Below are positions 6,059 to 13,785 of a stretch of DNA of 57,256 nt, piece by piece (the first letter of the stretch is position 1; every line of letters starts with the position of its first letter). The notes below the pieces were generated by a model. It ran no database searches. It was not told the DNA's origin and was given only the letters and a program-made list of their open reading frames with translations. The translations under genes and the position numbers were made by a program. This stretch comes from Moraxella sp. (lineage in GTDB: Bacteria > Pseudomonadota > Gammaproteobacteria > Pseudomonadales > Moraxellaceae): positions 1-57,256 of the forward strand of contig JAUNDZ010000010.1 of NCBI GenBank assembly GCA_030525825.1, read 5' to 3'.

Positions 6059-6838
6059 ATGTCTAATCAAATCTCTACTTTCATCTACGAAACTCTAACC
6101 GTGCGTACTGCTACCAACAACCAAGATGGTAGTATTTGGTTTTGTTTGCCTGATGTGGCGAATGTTTTGGAAATCCAAAATAGCCGTGATATTGTTGCAA
6201 AACAATTAGATAAAGCTGGTGTAGAAAAAATCTACATCAGCCACGAAAGCGGTAAAAAATTGGCTACTTTCATCTCCGAACCCAACCTTTACCGTGTGAT
6301 TTTCCGCTCTAACAAAGCCGAAGCGGTAAAATTCCAAAATTGGGTATTTGATGAAGTCTTGCCAAGCATTCGCAAAACAGGGCAATACCGCCACACCATC
6401 TCAACCGAGCAACAAGCCCAAATTCAAAAGTGCGTCCGCCAAAAATGCAAGGACAACAGCACCCATTATCAGACGGTGTACACCGCCTTAAAAGATAAGT
6501 TTGGCGTGCCTAGCTACAAAGACATTTTGGCAACGGATTTTAAGAGTGCTTTGGCGTTTATCAACACATTTGCATTGCCACAGTACAGCGAGCACAACGC
6601 CTTCTGGCGAATGGTGGGTATTTTGGAATACAACCGCCTAAGCGATGAGCTGACAGAGCTACAAGACAGCCTAGATGCCGTACAGCGTAAGCTAAACCAC
6701 ATCGTCAAAAACAAAGGCTTATTGTACGACAGCCTAGGCGAACAACGCCACCCCTATAACCCCAATACGCTTGCCGATGCCACCGCCTTTATTGAGCGTC
6801 AAATGGCTAGAAAAAAGCAACTTGGCTTAATCTCTTAA
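6059..6838 (+). CDS. BRO-N / ORF6C-type phage antirepressor
   Basis: A 259-residue protein. Residues ~5-115 are a Bro-N domain: IWFCLPDVANVLEIQNSRDI, ATFISEPNLYRVIFRSNKAE and FQNWVFDEVLPSIRKTGQY are its hallmarks. The C-terminal half (residues ~120-230) resembles the ORF6C domain: HYQTVYTALKDKFGVPSYKD followed by a region ending FINTF. Such proteins act as antirepressors or DNA-binding regulators. A CAGGAG ribosome site precedes the ATG. It is thus a second antirepressor in the same prophage, but on the opposite transcript from AntA, and lies behind a multi-hairpin leader. Confidence 0.85.
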   Translation: MSNQISTFIYETLTVRTATNNQDGSIWFCLPDVANVLEIQNSRDIVAKQLDKAGVEKIYISHESGKKLATFISEPNLYRVIFRSNKAEAVKFQNWVFDEVLPSIRKTGQYRHTISTEQQAQIQKCVRQKCKDNSTHYQTVYTALKDKFGVPSYKDILATDFKSALAFINTFALPQYSEHNAFWRMVGILEYNRLSDELTELQDSLDAVQRKLNHIVKNKGLLYDSLGEQRHPYNPNTLADATAFIERQMARKKQLGLIS

Positions 6839-6858
6839 TCCCCTTTTACTAAGTTTTT

Positions 6859-6890
6859 GCCTTGTGTTTGGCACAGGGCAAGGGCTTTTT
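6859..6890 (+). terminator. Probable terminator after the BRO gene
   Basis: GCCTTGTG (6859-6866) pairs with CACAGGGC (6872-6879) with one G-U pair and a 5-nt loop, followed after 6 nt by TTTTT. A related sequence with an AAGGGC-T7 end occurs at 10302-10336, so the prophage uses a repeated terminator design. The gap before the T run makes it weaker than usual. Confidence 0.5.
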
Positions 6891-6914
6891 GCACCCAAAA
6901 TTTAGGAATTTACC

Positions 6915-7061
6915 ATGAAAACACTTGCAGGAATACTGATTTGGTCGATTGCTGGCGTGCTGTTCGTCGCTGGTAGTCTAAAAGCGTGCGATAGAGAATA
7001 TGAGCTTGAACAAGCCAAAATTGAGCAATACAAAGCAGAACTTGGGTATAAAGCCCAATGA
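6915..7061 (+). CDS. Small membrane-anchored phage protein, 48 aa
   Basis: The frame starts at the ATG at 6915 after an AGGA site and gives MKTLAGILIWSIAGVLFVAG, then KAC and a charged helical tail (YELEQAKIEQYKAELGYKAQ). It has one membrane-spanning segment or a signal sequence with a possible, non-ideal lipobox (LKAC). Its stop overlaps the next ATG (ATGA at 7058-7061). Function is unknown. Confidence 0.5.
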   Translation: MKTLAGILIWSIAGVLFVAGSLKACDREYELEQAKIEQYKAELGYKAQ

Positions 7062-7330
7062 AAGCTACAACACCACTTTTAACGCTAATCGTGCTGACAA
7101 GCCCTACACTTGATGAGATGAGAAATGCAAATCAGCACGCCAATCAATTTTTAACCACAATCTACGGAGACAATCATGCAAATCCCACAATACCACGCCG
7201 AACAAATCGCCCAACTGACCGCATTGTACTTGGACGCATTAAAGAAAATCCAAAATCTGGAATTTATCAACAAAATGCAACACGACGAGTTGACGGAACT
7301 GAGACAGAAAGTCAAAGATACACCCAGTGA
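7058..7330 (+). CDS. Doubtful 90-aa frame
   Basis: The start is coupled to the preceding stop, but from about 7176 it overlaps the better-supported 60-aa gene in another frame and its residues there (Arg/Thr/Asn-rich) look like a shadow translation. Only the first ~38 residues could be a real peptide. It is listed because the coupling is exact. Confidence 0.2.
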   Translation: MKATTPLLTLIVLTSPTLDEMRNANQHANQFLTTIYGDNHANPTIPRRTNRPTDRIVLGRIKENPKSGIYQQNATRRVDGTETESQRYTQ

Positions 7331-7358
7331 GTATGTTGATGAATTGATGGTGGGTTAA
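7176..7358 (+). CDS. Hypothetical small phage protein, 60 aa
   Basis: An ACGGAG site lies 7-8 nt before ATG 7176. The protein is soluble and mostly helical (residues 8-50, e.g. EQIAQLTALYLDALKKIQNL), with a heptad-like pattern suggesting a short coiled coil. Its stop overlaps the next gene's start (TAATG at 7356-7360). No family is recognised; it sits with other small genes ahead of recT. Confidence 0.55.
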   Translation: MQIPQYHAEQIAQLTALYLDALKKIQNLEFINKMQHDELTELRQKVKDTPSEYVDELMVG

Positions 7359-7663
7359 TGATTAGCAAAAAACACGCCACCAAGCAGTATATGGCAGCAC
7401 TGCAAGCCGAAAATAAAGAATGGCACAAATGCCATGCCCAAAATGTTGCCGAAAACGAGCGGTTACAGTCTGTTATTGCAGACTTAACCGCACAACGGGA
7501 TATTTTAGCGAAAGAAAATGGCGAGCTTCGCTACATGGCAACCATTCTTAAGAATATCCATGAAGTCATCATGGATAAAGATAACGCCAAAATCGCCCAA
7601 TTTGTTAATACATACCGTCAAATAGAACTGGAGAGACTCAATGACCAATCAACTATCCATTAA
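7358..7663 (+). CDS. Coiled-coil phage protein, 101 aa
   Basis: Nearly the whole chain is predicted coiled coil with heptad-spaced Leu/Ile/Val (AENERLQSVIADLTAQRDIL, then AKENGELRYMATILKNIHEV). It overlaps recT by 23 bp at its end and the 60-aa gene at its start, so all are cotranscribed. No enzymatic motif is present. It may be an accessory of the recombination module, an inference from position. Confidence 0.6.
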   Translation: MISKKHATKQYMAALQAENKEWHKCHAQNVAENERLQSVIADLTAQRDILAKENGELRYMATILKNIHEVIMDKDNAKIAQFVNTYRQIELERLNDQSTIH

Positions 7664-8507
7664 GGGGTTTTTTAATAGCCCCATCGCCCAGCAAAAACTT
7701 TGTGAGATTTTAGGCAAAAACGCCGCCAGCTTTACCACTTCTGTGCTACAAGTGGTTAATTCTAACGACATGCTAAAAAATGCCGACCCGCAGACGGTAT
7801 TTAGTGCAGCACTAATGGCAGCAACGCTTAATCTACCGATTAACAATAACTTGGGCTTTGCTTACATTGTGCCATTTAAAAACAACAAAGCCAACCGCAC
7901 AGAAGCACAGTTTCAGCTAGGGTATAAAGGCTTTATCCAGCTTGCACAAAGAACAGGGCAATTTAAGCGTATCAATGCTTGTGCGGTATATGAACACGAT
8001 ACCGAACAAGATGTCTATAACCGCCTAACCAGCCTACTACCCAAGCCGCCAAGCGGTCAAAAGACAGGTTATATCGCATACTTCCAGCTTTTAAATGGCT
8101 ATGAAGCCCATCTATCAATGAGCATGGAAGAGCTAAACGCCCATGCTCAAAAATACAGCCAAACCGCCAAAAAAGGCTTTGGAGTATGGAAAGATAATTT
8201 TGATGCGATGGCACAAAAAACGGTCATTAAATTACTGCTATCTAAGCAAGCACCGCTATCTATTGATACACCGCTTGCCACCGCCATACAGGCTGACCAA
8301 TCTGTCATCGTTGATGGCGAATATCGCTACACTGACAATGAGCAAACTGGCGGACAACTGGCGGTAACTGATGAGCAGATGCCCCAAATCCTAGCTTTAA
8401 CAAGTCAGATGAGCCAAGATGAAATTTTTGGGCGATATGATTTGAATTTTGAGCAAGCTCAGCAAGTGGCGGCAGCCTATCAGCAGCAGGTGCATCATGT
8501 TAATTAG
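7641..8507 (+). CDS. recT: RecT-family single-strand annealing protein
   Basis: A 288-residue RecT family protein. Hallmarks are NADPQTVFSAALMAATLNLP and AYIVPFKNN followed by AQFQLGYKGFIQLAQRTGQF, then KGFGVWKDNFDAMAQKTVIK. RecT proteins anneal complementary strands and, with an exonuclease, recombine phage DNA. The gene directly overlaps the start of a nuclease gene (8497), forming a RecE/RecT-like pair. A GAGAG site precedes ATG 7641. The length is near the usual ~270-300 residues. Confidence 0.93.
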   Translation: MTNQLSIKGFFNSPIAQQKLCEILGKNAASFTTSVLQVVNSNDMLKNADPQTVFSAALMAATLNLPINNNLGFAYIVPFKNNKANRTEAQFQLGYKGFIQLAQRTGQFKRINACAVYEHDTEQDVYNRLTSLLPKPPSGQKTGYIAYFQLLNGYEAHLSMSMEELNAHAQKYSQTAKKGFGVWKDNFDAMAQKTVIKLLLSKQAPLSIDTPLATAIQADQSVIVDGEYRYTDNEQTGGQLAVTDEQMPQILALTSQMSQDEIFGRYDLNFEQAQQVAAAYQQQVHHVN

Positions 8508-9117
8508 ATGCTCAAGCCTTGATGACTTGATGACCAATCCTAGAAGCGGTGGCGGCTTATCTGCTACCGCCAAAGGCGTGATAGAAAAATTGGCAATAGA
8601 GAGCAGGTTTGCAACACCGATATTATTTGGCAATAAATACACCAAAAAAGGCATTGAATGTGAAAACGACAGCATTGAACTGTTTAACACCGTCTTTTTC
8701 AAAAATCTAAAAAAGAACGATGTCAGACTATCCAATGACTACATCACAGGCGAATGCGACTTGATAGATGGTGATACCATCATTGACATCAAGACCAGCT
8801 GGGATATTAAGAGCTTTGCCAGCCAGATGCTGACCCCAGCCGTGTATGAGTGGCAACTTCGTGGCTATATGTGGTTATATGATAAAGACAAAGCGTGTAC
8901 AGTGCATTGTCTTGTAGATACACCCACCCATCTTTGCCAGTTTGATGATGGCGTGCATGAGTTTGAGCATATCCCCATGACCGACCGTGTCATCGTGGGC
9001 AATGTGGTAAAACGAGATGCCAAAAAAGAACAAGAACTCATTGATAAAATTGAGCTTGCAAGAGCGTATTATCAAGAAGTTTTGGATAAATTAAATCAAA
9101 AAGCAATTTTGCCTTAG
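8497..9117 (+). CDS. YqaJ/RecE-like exonuclease partner of RecT
   Basis: The longest frame begins at 8449 inside recT; ATG 8497, 11 bp before the recT stop, gives a natural N-terminus (MLIRCSSLDDLMTNPRS) of a 206-residue nuclease. The RecB/PD-(D/E)xK core is visible: GNKYTKKGIECE (helix Glu), GECDLIDG (Asp) and TIIDIKTSW (D-x-K). A C-terminal helix ends at ...LNQKAILP. It should resect double-strand ends to give 3' tails for RecT. Coupled translation with recT supports a working pair. Confidence 0.85.
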   Translation: MLIRCSSLDDLMTNPRSGGGLSATAKGVIEKLAIESRFATPILFGNKYTKKGIECENDSIELFNTVFFKNLKKNDVRLSNDYITGECDLIDGDTIIDIKTSWDIKSFASQMLTPAVYEWQLRGYMWLYDKDKACTVHCLVDTPTHLCQFDDGVHEFEHIPMTDRVIVGNVVKRDAKKEQELIDKIELARAYYQEVLDKLNQKAILP

Positions 9118-9127
9118 GAGCTTAAAA

Positions 9128-9391
9128 ATGAGTAACCAAATTACCCTGCCCACACATCCACTGCTTAGAATGAGTGAGTTTATGCCATTCTTACCCATTG
9201 GTAAATCTACCGTATGGGTGTGGATTAAAGACGGCAAATTTCCACAGCCCATCAAACTATCCCCTACCGTTACCGTATGGCGAAACAGCGACATTCAAGA
9301 ATGGCTTGATGACCCAACAAAATGGGTTGGTGAAGTAACACCAGCAAATTACAAAAAAGAAAATCCAAAGGAGAATTTACATGAGTGTTAA
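9128..9391 (+). CDS. AlpA-family MerR-like DNA-binding protein
   Basis: An 87-residue protein with the AlpA pattern: LLRMSEFMPFLPIGKSTVWV, then WIKDGKFPQPIKL and WRNSDIQEWL. AlpA proteins are phage excisionase-like regulators. AGGAG precedes the ATG. Its last codons overlap the start of the ssb fragment (9381-9391). A second protein of similar type is at 14898. Confidence 0.8.
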   Translation: MSNQITLPTHPLLRMSEFMPFLPIGKSTVWVWIKDGKFPQPIKLSPTVTVWRNSDIQEWLDDPTKWVGEVTPANYKKENPKENLHEC

Positions 9392-9467
9392 TCGTGTATT
9401 TATTATCGGCAGACTAGGACAAAACCCAGAAATCCGCCAATTTCAAGATGGCGGTAATGATGATTAA
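9381..9467 (+). pseudogene. ssb: 5' fragment of a single-stranded DNA-binding protein gene
   Basis: The frame encodes MSVNRVFIIGRLGQNPEIRQ and a few more residues before stopping at 9467, exactly the beginning of an SSB OB-fold (M-x-N-x-x-x-I-G-x-L-G-x-x-P-E-x-R). A good GGAG lies upstream. The coding sequence is cut off where the HNH endonuclease frame begins (9457), so this is an interrupted ssb rather than a complete gene. A second SSB N-terminus appears at 9932. Confidence 0.7.
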
Positions 9468-9939
9468 AAAAGAGAGAAAATATATTGTCAATAAATATGC
9501 CCAATTTTTATCAAAAGTTAATACTCAAAACTTTGAACACGATAAATGTTGGATTTGGCAAGGTGCAACAAAAGGGAATGGGTATGGAAATGTAAGGTTG
9601 GGAGATAAGAATATCACCGCCCACCGATATGCTTATCAGTTATTTATTGGCGAAGTCAAAGATGGTTTAGATGTTTGTCATACTTGCGATAATCGTTTTT
9701 GTGTAAATCCTGACCACCTGTTTTTGGGAACTCGCTTAGACAATATGCAAGATTGCAAAAATAAGGGTAGAACCGCAGGGTATTACAGAAAGTCTATAAC
9801 CGAAAAACAAAAGCAAGAGGTAATTACATTGCTATTGAACGGTAATAATCCATCAGTTATTGCAAGAGCAGTCAAATTACCAGTTGCCACCATTCACAAA
9901 ATTAAAAGAAACTTTCAAAAGGAAATATGTTATGAGTGA
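9457..9939 (+). CDS. HNH homing-type endonuclease inserted in ssb
   Basis: A ~160-residue HNH_3-type enzyme. Residues 28-90 show CWIWQGATKGNGYGNVR, AHRYAYQLFIG, then DVCHTCDNRFCVNPDHLFLG, with zinc-coordinating Cys and catalytic His/Asn. The C-terminal ~50 residues form a helix-turn-helix (PSVIARAVKLPVATIHKIKR), as in mobile phage endonucleases. It begins inside the broken ssb and ends overlapping a second ssb start by 8 bp. Start may be 9457 or 9460. Such genes spread by cutting and converting alleles that lack them. Confidence 0.85.
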   Translation: MMIKKERKYIVNKYAQFLSKVNTQNFEHDKCWIWQGATKGNGYGNVRLGDKNITAHRYAYQLFIGEVKDGLDVCHTCDNRFCVNPDHLFLGTRLDNMQDCKNKGRTAGYYRKSITEKQKQEVITLLLNGNNPSVIARAVKLPVATIHKIKRNFQKEICYE

Positions 9940-10216
9940 TTTGAACCAATGCAACTTTATCGGACGCTTGGGCGATAATCCTCAAATTCGCACCACCCAA
10001 TCAGGCGAAGCAATGGCAACCTTTTCCATTGCTGTATCTGAAAAGTGGAACGACAAACAGGGCAACCGCCAAGAACGCACCGAATGGGTCAATATCCAAG
10101 CCTTTGGCAAACTTGCTGAGATTATGGGGCAATATCTGCAAAAAGGCTCACAAGTGTTTATCAGCGGTAAACTACAAAATCGCAAATACACAGGTCAAGA
10201 CATGACTATGTCATAA
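9932..10216 (+). CDS. ssb: Truncated SSB downstream of the HNH gene
   Basis: ATG 9932 follows an AAGGAAAT site and encodes a 94-residue SSB OB-fold: MSDLNQCNFIGRLGDNPQIR, GEAMATFSIAVSEKWNDKQG, TEWVNIQAFGKLAEIMGQYL, then QKGSQVFISGKLQNRKYTGQ. It stops at DMTMS, before the final OB-fold strand and the acidic DDDIPF-type tail that normally recruits partners. Its N-terminus differs from the 9381 fragment, so it is not simply the continuation of that gene. It may be functional only in DNA binding, or be decayed. Confidence 0.75.
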   Translation: MSDLNQCNFIGRLGDNPQIRTTQSGEAMATFSIAVSEKWNDKQGNRQERTEWVNIQAFGKLAEIMGQYLQKGSQVFISGKLQNRKYTGQDMTMS

Positions 10217-10301
10217 ACATAACAACCCTGTCATCTTTAACTTCAATGGTGACGGCTGGGGCTAAGCCAAAATGACCCAAAAAAGCGTGCTATAAGTTTT
10301 T

Positions 10302-10336
10302 GCCCTTTTCACTAGATTAGAGCAAGGGCTTTTTTT
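10302..10336 (+). terminator. Terminator after the ssb region
   Basis: GCCCTT (10302-10307) pairs with AAGGGC (10324-10329), an inner CTA/TAG hairpin fits the loop, and seven T residues follow. It separates the recombination genes from the clamp-like operon. Confidence 0.6.
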
Positions 10337-10384
10337 ATCCAAAATTTGAGTTGTTTTTTATTATTTTTAATTTGGAGCTTAAAA

Positions 10385-10954
10385 ATGAATACATCAACCA
10401 CCCACAAAATCCCCCTAAAAGCACTTATTGCCAGCACTTTTAGCGTTGTCAAGAAAGGTTTCCCAAAATATCTTCGCTATGTCAGAATTCAGAATGGTTA
10501 TGTCGCAAGTACAGATAATCATAGAGCTATTTTATTTGATATTGATGGATTGGACAAGGAATTAGATATTTCTATTCAGACAAATATCATCAAAGAATTG
10601 CACGCAGGGCTTGGCAAAAAAGAAAAAGATGGCGATGTAGAAATATCTGTTACAACCAATCAAGATAGCGAACAGATTATAACAATGAGCTACAAAAATC
10701 ACTATGTTGAATTTATTAATGAAGAAATTGGCAAATTCCCAAATATTAAAAGAGTGATACCAAGCGATGATAAGATTGTGGATTGTATGCCAAGTTTTAA
10801 TGTAAGTTATGTGATGGATATGCAAAAAGTGGCAAATTTAATCAGTCGTGGCGATATGCAGATATTACCAACAGGTAAAAATTCGCCAATGATTTTCAAA
10901 TTCCCTGCCAGTGATTTAAATGTCGTTGGTGTTGTTATGCCAAAGCGGAGCTAA
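10385..10954 (+). CDS. Phage sliding-clamp-like protein (DNA polymerase III beta fold)
   Basis: Starting at ATG 10385 after GGAG (the longer frame from 10346 would cross this ribosome site), the protein is 189 residues. Its segments recall the bacterial beta clamp: GYVASTDNHRAILFDI (compare the L-V-A-T-D-x-H-R-L motif), GKFPNIKRVIPSD (compare F-P-x-x-x-x-V-x-P), and an end NVVGVVMPKRS (compare the clamp C-terminus V-V-M-P-M-R-L). It is about half the usual 366 residues, roughly two of three domains. It would act as, or mimic, a processivity clamp in phage replication. The assignment is by pattern and should be tested with structure prediction. Confidence 0.6.
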   Translation: MNTSTTHKIPLKALIASTFSVVKKGFPKYLRYVRIQNGYVASTDNHRAILFDIDGLDKELDISIQTNIIKELHAGLGKKEKDGDVEISVTTNQDSEQIITMSYKNHYVEFINEEIGKFPNIKRVIPSDDKIVDCMPSFNVSYVMDMQKVANLISRGDMQILPTGKNSPMIFKFPASDLNVVGVVMPKRS

Positions 10955-10957
10955 AAA

Positions 10958-11365
10958 ATGAAATTACTAACACCACAAGAGACCTTACAAGCCATTATTG
11001 ATGGTAAGAGGGTTGAGATTAGAGGTGCTATTGACTCACATAACAGTGGTTGGAAACCCCTCAACGAACATGAAATCCATATCAGAGTACTAACCAATGG
11101 TTTGTTTATTTTCCGCTTAGCTAAAGAAACAATCACCATTGGTGATGTGAGTTTTCCCAAGCCTGAGAGCAGTCCTCCTAAGCAAGGTACTAAGTACTGG
11201 GCAGTTAGCATTACAGCACATTATATTCCGCCACTTAGGATTTGGGAAGATGATAACATTGATAAAAGTTATCTTGCTCATGGCTTAGTTCACTTATCCA
11301 AAGAAAACGCCATCGCACATGCCAAAGCATTGATTGAATTATCTGGAGGAAAAGTAGATGAGTAA
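10958..11365 (+). CDS. Hypothetical phage protein, 135 aa
   Basis: It starts 3 bp after the clamp-like gene with a short gap containing GGAG (AGCGGAGCTAAAAA). The N-terminus MKLLTPQETLQAIIDGKRVE resembles a small family of phage early proteins (LTPxEALxALLDGK). The rest is soluble. It overlaps the next start by 8 bp. No function can be named; it belongs to the run of small early genes. Confidence 0.65.
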   Translation: MKLLTPQETLQAIIDGKRVEIRGAIDSHNSGWKPLNEHEIHIRVLTNGLFIFRLAKETITIGDVSFPKPESSPPKQGTKYWAVSITAHYIPPLRIWEDDNIDKSYLAHGLVHLSKENAIAHAKALIELSGGKVDE

Positions 11366-11846
11366 TTTTAAGACTGGGGATAAAGTTTACTATCCCAAAG
11401 CATCAAATGAAATTTTAACTATCCGAGAGCGTTCCCATAACAAGTATCCCTTGTTTGTTGAACTCGGCTATCAGATATATTCTTTCACTACCGACGGTAA
11501 GCACATGGCTGATGATTCTAACCCATCAGTCTTTCCCGCAACGCGGGGATGGTACGAAAAACTTGTGCAGATTTATCCTGACCTTGAACCACCACTAAAA
11601 CAAAAAGAGCCGAGAGAGATTATTGAGGCGATGTTAAAAGCGGGCTATGATGGCGTGCCCTGCAAAACTGAATACACGCAATATAGATTTATTTGCACTA
11701 ATGTGTCTGATGACCAACATTTTCCGTTTGTATACGACGATGTTAATGGTGAAGATAACGCATTTTCGTCTGCTATACCTTATCACTGCGAGACGGGCAA
11801 AGTCATTATTGACTATGTAGATGGCAAATTAGTTTTGGAGGATTGA
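11358..11846 (+). CDS. Hypothetical phage protein, 162 aa
   Basis: An AGGA site lies upstream and the start overlaps the previous stop. The protein is soluble, acidic and has an SH3-like opening (FKTGDKVYYPKASNEILTI), a motif seen in several small phage proteins. The C-terminal half contains CKTEYTQYRFICTNVSDDQ and ends in a beta-rich segment. Function is unknown. Confidence 0.6.
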   Translation: MSNFKTGDKVYYPKASNEILTIRERSHNKYPLFVELGYQIYSFTTDGKHMADDSNPSVFPATRGWYEKLVQIYPDLEPPLKQKEPREIIEAMLKAGYDGVPCKTEYTQYRFICTNVSDDQHFPFVYDDVNGEDNAFSSAIPYHCETGKVIIDYVDGKLVLED

Positions 11847-11878
11847 AATGTTAATTTATAAAGACGGTTGGGACGGTA

Positions 11879-12277
11879 ATGATTAAATATTTGCCCGACA
11901 TAATGTTACTAACAGCGATAAATTTGTTTATCGCTGTTAAGACTGACTTACTAGCTGATACATACTTTACAGTAGTTGTTTTTCTTGCGGTTAATGCCAT
12001 CTTTCTTTTAGCTGTTCAGATGATTGCGTATCTTAATAAAGACGCAAACAGACTTGAATACTTATGGAGAGATGCTGAAAAGGCACTCCCTAAAGAAGCC
12101 TCTTATGTCAAAGTAGTCGTTAAGCATAAAGGCACATTGCATATATGTGATGCCTTTTATGATATGGATTTATACGGTAAATATGATGGGTGGGGAGTTT
12201 CAGATAGGTTATTTGGTGCTAATACCGAAGTAATTTTATGGCGATATCGCACTTTTGAAGAAATGAGAGAGTATTAG
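11879..12277 (+). CDS. Membrane phage protein, 132 aa
   Basis: Two membrane segments near the N-terminus (residues ~5-20 and ~28-50) are followed by a soluble C-terminal domain. A 12-codon ORF at 11848 precedes it and overlaps its start region. No family is recognised. Its place among early genes offers no clear function. Confidence 0.55.
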   Translation: MIKYLPDIMLLTAINLFIAVKTDLLADTYFTVVVFLAVNAIFLLAVQMIAYLNKDANRLEYLWRDAEKALPKEASYVKVVVKHKGTLHICDAFYDMDLYGKYDGWGVSDRLFGANTEVILWRYRTFEEMREY

Positions 12278-12310
12278 AATTATTTTACCACAACCATTGG
12301 AGGGGTAAAA

Positions 12311-12500
12311 ATGTTAGACAGAGAAACAATCAAACAAATCGCTTTACAGAGTGGCTTTAAATTAAAAGAGCAAGCAAATGGCGAGATGGATTTAAATCCA
12401 TATGTTTATGAAGATGGTTGAAGTAGGCAATCAGGCAATGCGTATTTTTCAAACAAAACTTGATAAATACGAGAAAGAATTAACAGAAACTGGAGAGTAA
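12311..12500 (+). pseudogene. Small phage gene, probably frameshifted
   Basis: An AGGGG site precedes ATG 12311; the frame stops after 36 codons (…MDLNPYVYEDG). A second frame from 12408 (MKMVEVGNQAMRIF, ending at 12500) overlaps it by 14 bp and is shifted by one base. Reading through with a frameshift near 12404 would give one ~60-residue protein, a typical length for such small phage proteins (ETIKQIALQSGFKLKE then LNPYVYE). It could also be two overlapping short genes. Confidence 0.4.
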
Positions 12501-12514
12501 AGGCGGAGGTAAAA

Positions 12515-12880
12515 ATGACAATTAAAGATGATATGCTTGAGCAGGAAATGTTAGAAAAAGACATTTGCTTTGTTTGTCATGAACAAAATGACACCTGTGA
12601 ATGCAACAATCCATTAACCTACGCACAGGCAAAGAATACCGATAATCCTACATGGATAAGAATTACCTGCGTTGATGATATGCCAATAGATGAGGGTTTT
12701 GTTTTACTTAAACATAAAAATGATGACATTCTAGTTGGGCAACATGCTTTTGATACAAATCCGTTTACAGCAACAACCGAGTTTTACCAATCGCAAGATT
12801 ATGAATGGCTTGCAGACTTAAGTGATATTGTAGCATGGTGCAAAATTCCAGAGGAGAGTACAAATGACACAGACCATTAA
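12515..12880 (+). CDS. Hypothetical phage protein with Cys cluster (DUF551-like)
   Basis: A GGAGG site precedes ATG 12515. The N-terminus has a metal-binding-like pattern (CFVCHEQNDTCEC). The rest, TWIRITCVDDMPIDEGFVLL…VAWCKIPE, resembles DUF551 proteins common in phages (W-I-x-x-x-D-x-x-P … W-x-x-x-P). It overlaps the next gene by 17 bp. Function is unknown. Confidence 0.55.
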   Translation: MTIKDDMLEQEMLEKDICFVCHEQNDTCECNNPLTYAQAKNTDNPTWIRITCVDDMPIDEGFVLLKHKNDDILVGQHAFDTNPFTATTEFYQSQDYEWLADLSDIVAWCKIPEESTNDTDH

Positions 12881-13130
12881 ACCAGGCGATTTAGTTTATG
12901 TTCCTACACACAGCTTAAAAGTATTATCAGTAAAGTTAGATGTTTATCCTACCTTGTATGCAACTGATGCTGAAAATGTACTTGTTTATTTCCATCCAAC
13001 AGGTTTGGGTTTTAGTTATGAAGATAACACACCCCCTGAAAGACCTATCGTGTGGTTAGCCACGCCTGAAAACAAAGCTAAGATTGAAGCATTTTATGGT
13101 TGTCAGTTAGAAGATATTCCATCTGTTTAA
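12864..13130 (+). CDS. Hypothetical phage protein, 88 aa
   Basis: The gene overlaps the previous one and follows a GAGGAG-like site. It is a small beta-rich soluble protein (KPGDLVYVPTHSLKVLSV…), again with an SH3-like start similar in style to the 11358 product. No family is recognised. Confidence 0.6.
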   Translation: MTQTIKPGDLVYVPTHSLKVLSVKLDVYPTLYATDAENVLVYFHPTGLGFSYEDNTPPERPIVWLATPENKAKIEAFYGCQLEDIPSV

Positions 13131-13144
13131 AGAAAGAGGCAAAA

Positions 13145-13552
13145 ATGAACAAACTAAAAATCATCGCAATCGCATTGTTATCGGCTTTGACTGTCGCCTG
13201 CGTTGATGATGCTCATGTCGCAGCGAAAAATACCATGAAAGCTGCTGATAATTTTGAGATTAACAGGCGAATCGTATTTTACAACGGCATCACCGACAGT
13301 TACATGTTAGAAATCGAAGGCAGATGCTCTATTGAATTAAACGACGCGCAAACAGCTTTTAATGTGATTTGCAAAACTGGCGAACAGGAATTTAAACGCC
13401 ACACGCTTGTTTTATCTGACAATGTCACTGCGTTTGTCGAACAAATTGATCCAAACCAGGCAAGCAGTCATTTTTATCGCGTTACTTTTAAACCAACCAT
13501 TGTTGTGCCAGATATTGATGTTCGTTTACCATCAAATGACAGTGAGAATTAG
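13145..13552 (+). CDS. Beta-sandwich phage lipoprotein
   Basis: The longest frame begins at 13100, but ATG 13145 after AGGC gives a lipoprotein signal: MNKLKIIAIALLSALTVAC with lipobox TVAC and Cys at residue 19. The mature part resembles the phage beta-sandwich lipoprotein family (NRRIVFYNGITDSYMLEIEG, RHTLVLSDNVTAFVEQID, FYRVTFKPTIVV). Known only as a conserved phage-encoded periplasmic lipoprotein; it is followed by a two-TM protein. Confidence 0.7.
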   Translation: MNKLKIIAIALLSALTVACVDDAHVAAKNTMKAADNFEINRRIVFYNGITDSYMLEIEGRCSIELNDAQTAFNVICKTGEQEFKRHTLVLSDNVTAFVEQIDPNQASSHFYRVTFKPTIVVPDIDVRLPSNDSEN

Positions 13553-13560
13553 GAAAACCC

Positions 13561-13785
13561 ATGACTGTAAAACAACAAAAAACACTATATCTTGTATTGA
13601 CAGCCATTGGCTTATTGATGGCATTTGTAACTATCGCATATTGCACAATACTAATTCTCGACCTTGATTATTGGGATAATATCCCACAACACTATATTTT
13701 GCCTTTGGCAGTAATCTCACTCCCCTTGGCTAAATATGGTTTAATCAAGTACGAAAGATTAAATGAGGATTCACAAAATGATTAA
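13561..13785 (+). CDS. Two-TM phage membrane protein, 74 aa
   Basis: Two hydrophobic segments (residues ~8-33 and ~43-60) are joined by a short loop. Its 3' end overlaps the next gene's start (ATG at 13778). Unrecognised; placed directly after the lipoprotein gene, so both may act at the envelope. Confidence 0.5.
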   Translation: MTVKQQKTLYLVLTAIGLLMAFVTIAYCTILILDLDYWDNIPQHYILPLAVISLPLAKYGLIKYERLNEDSQND

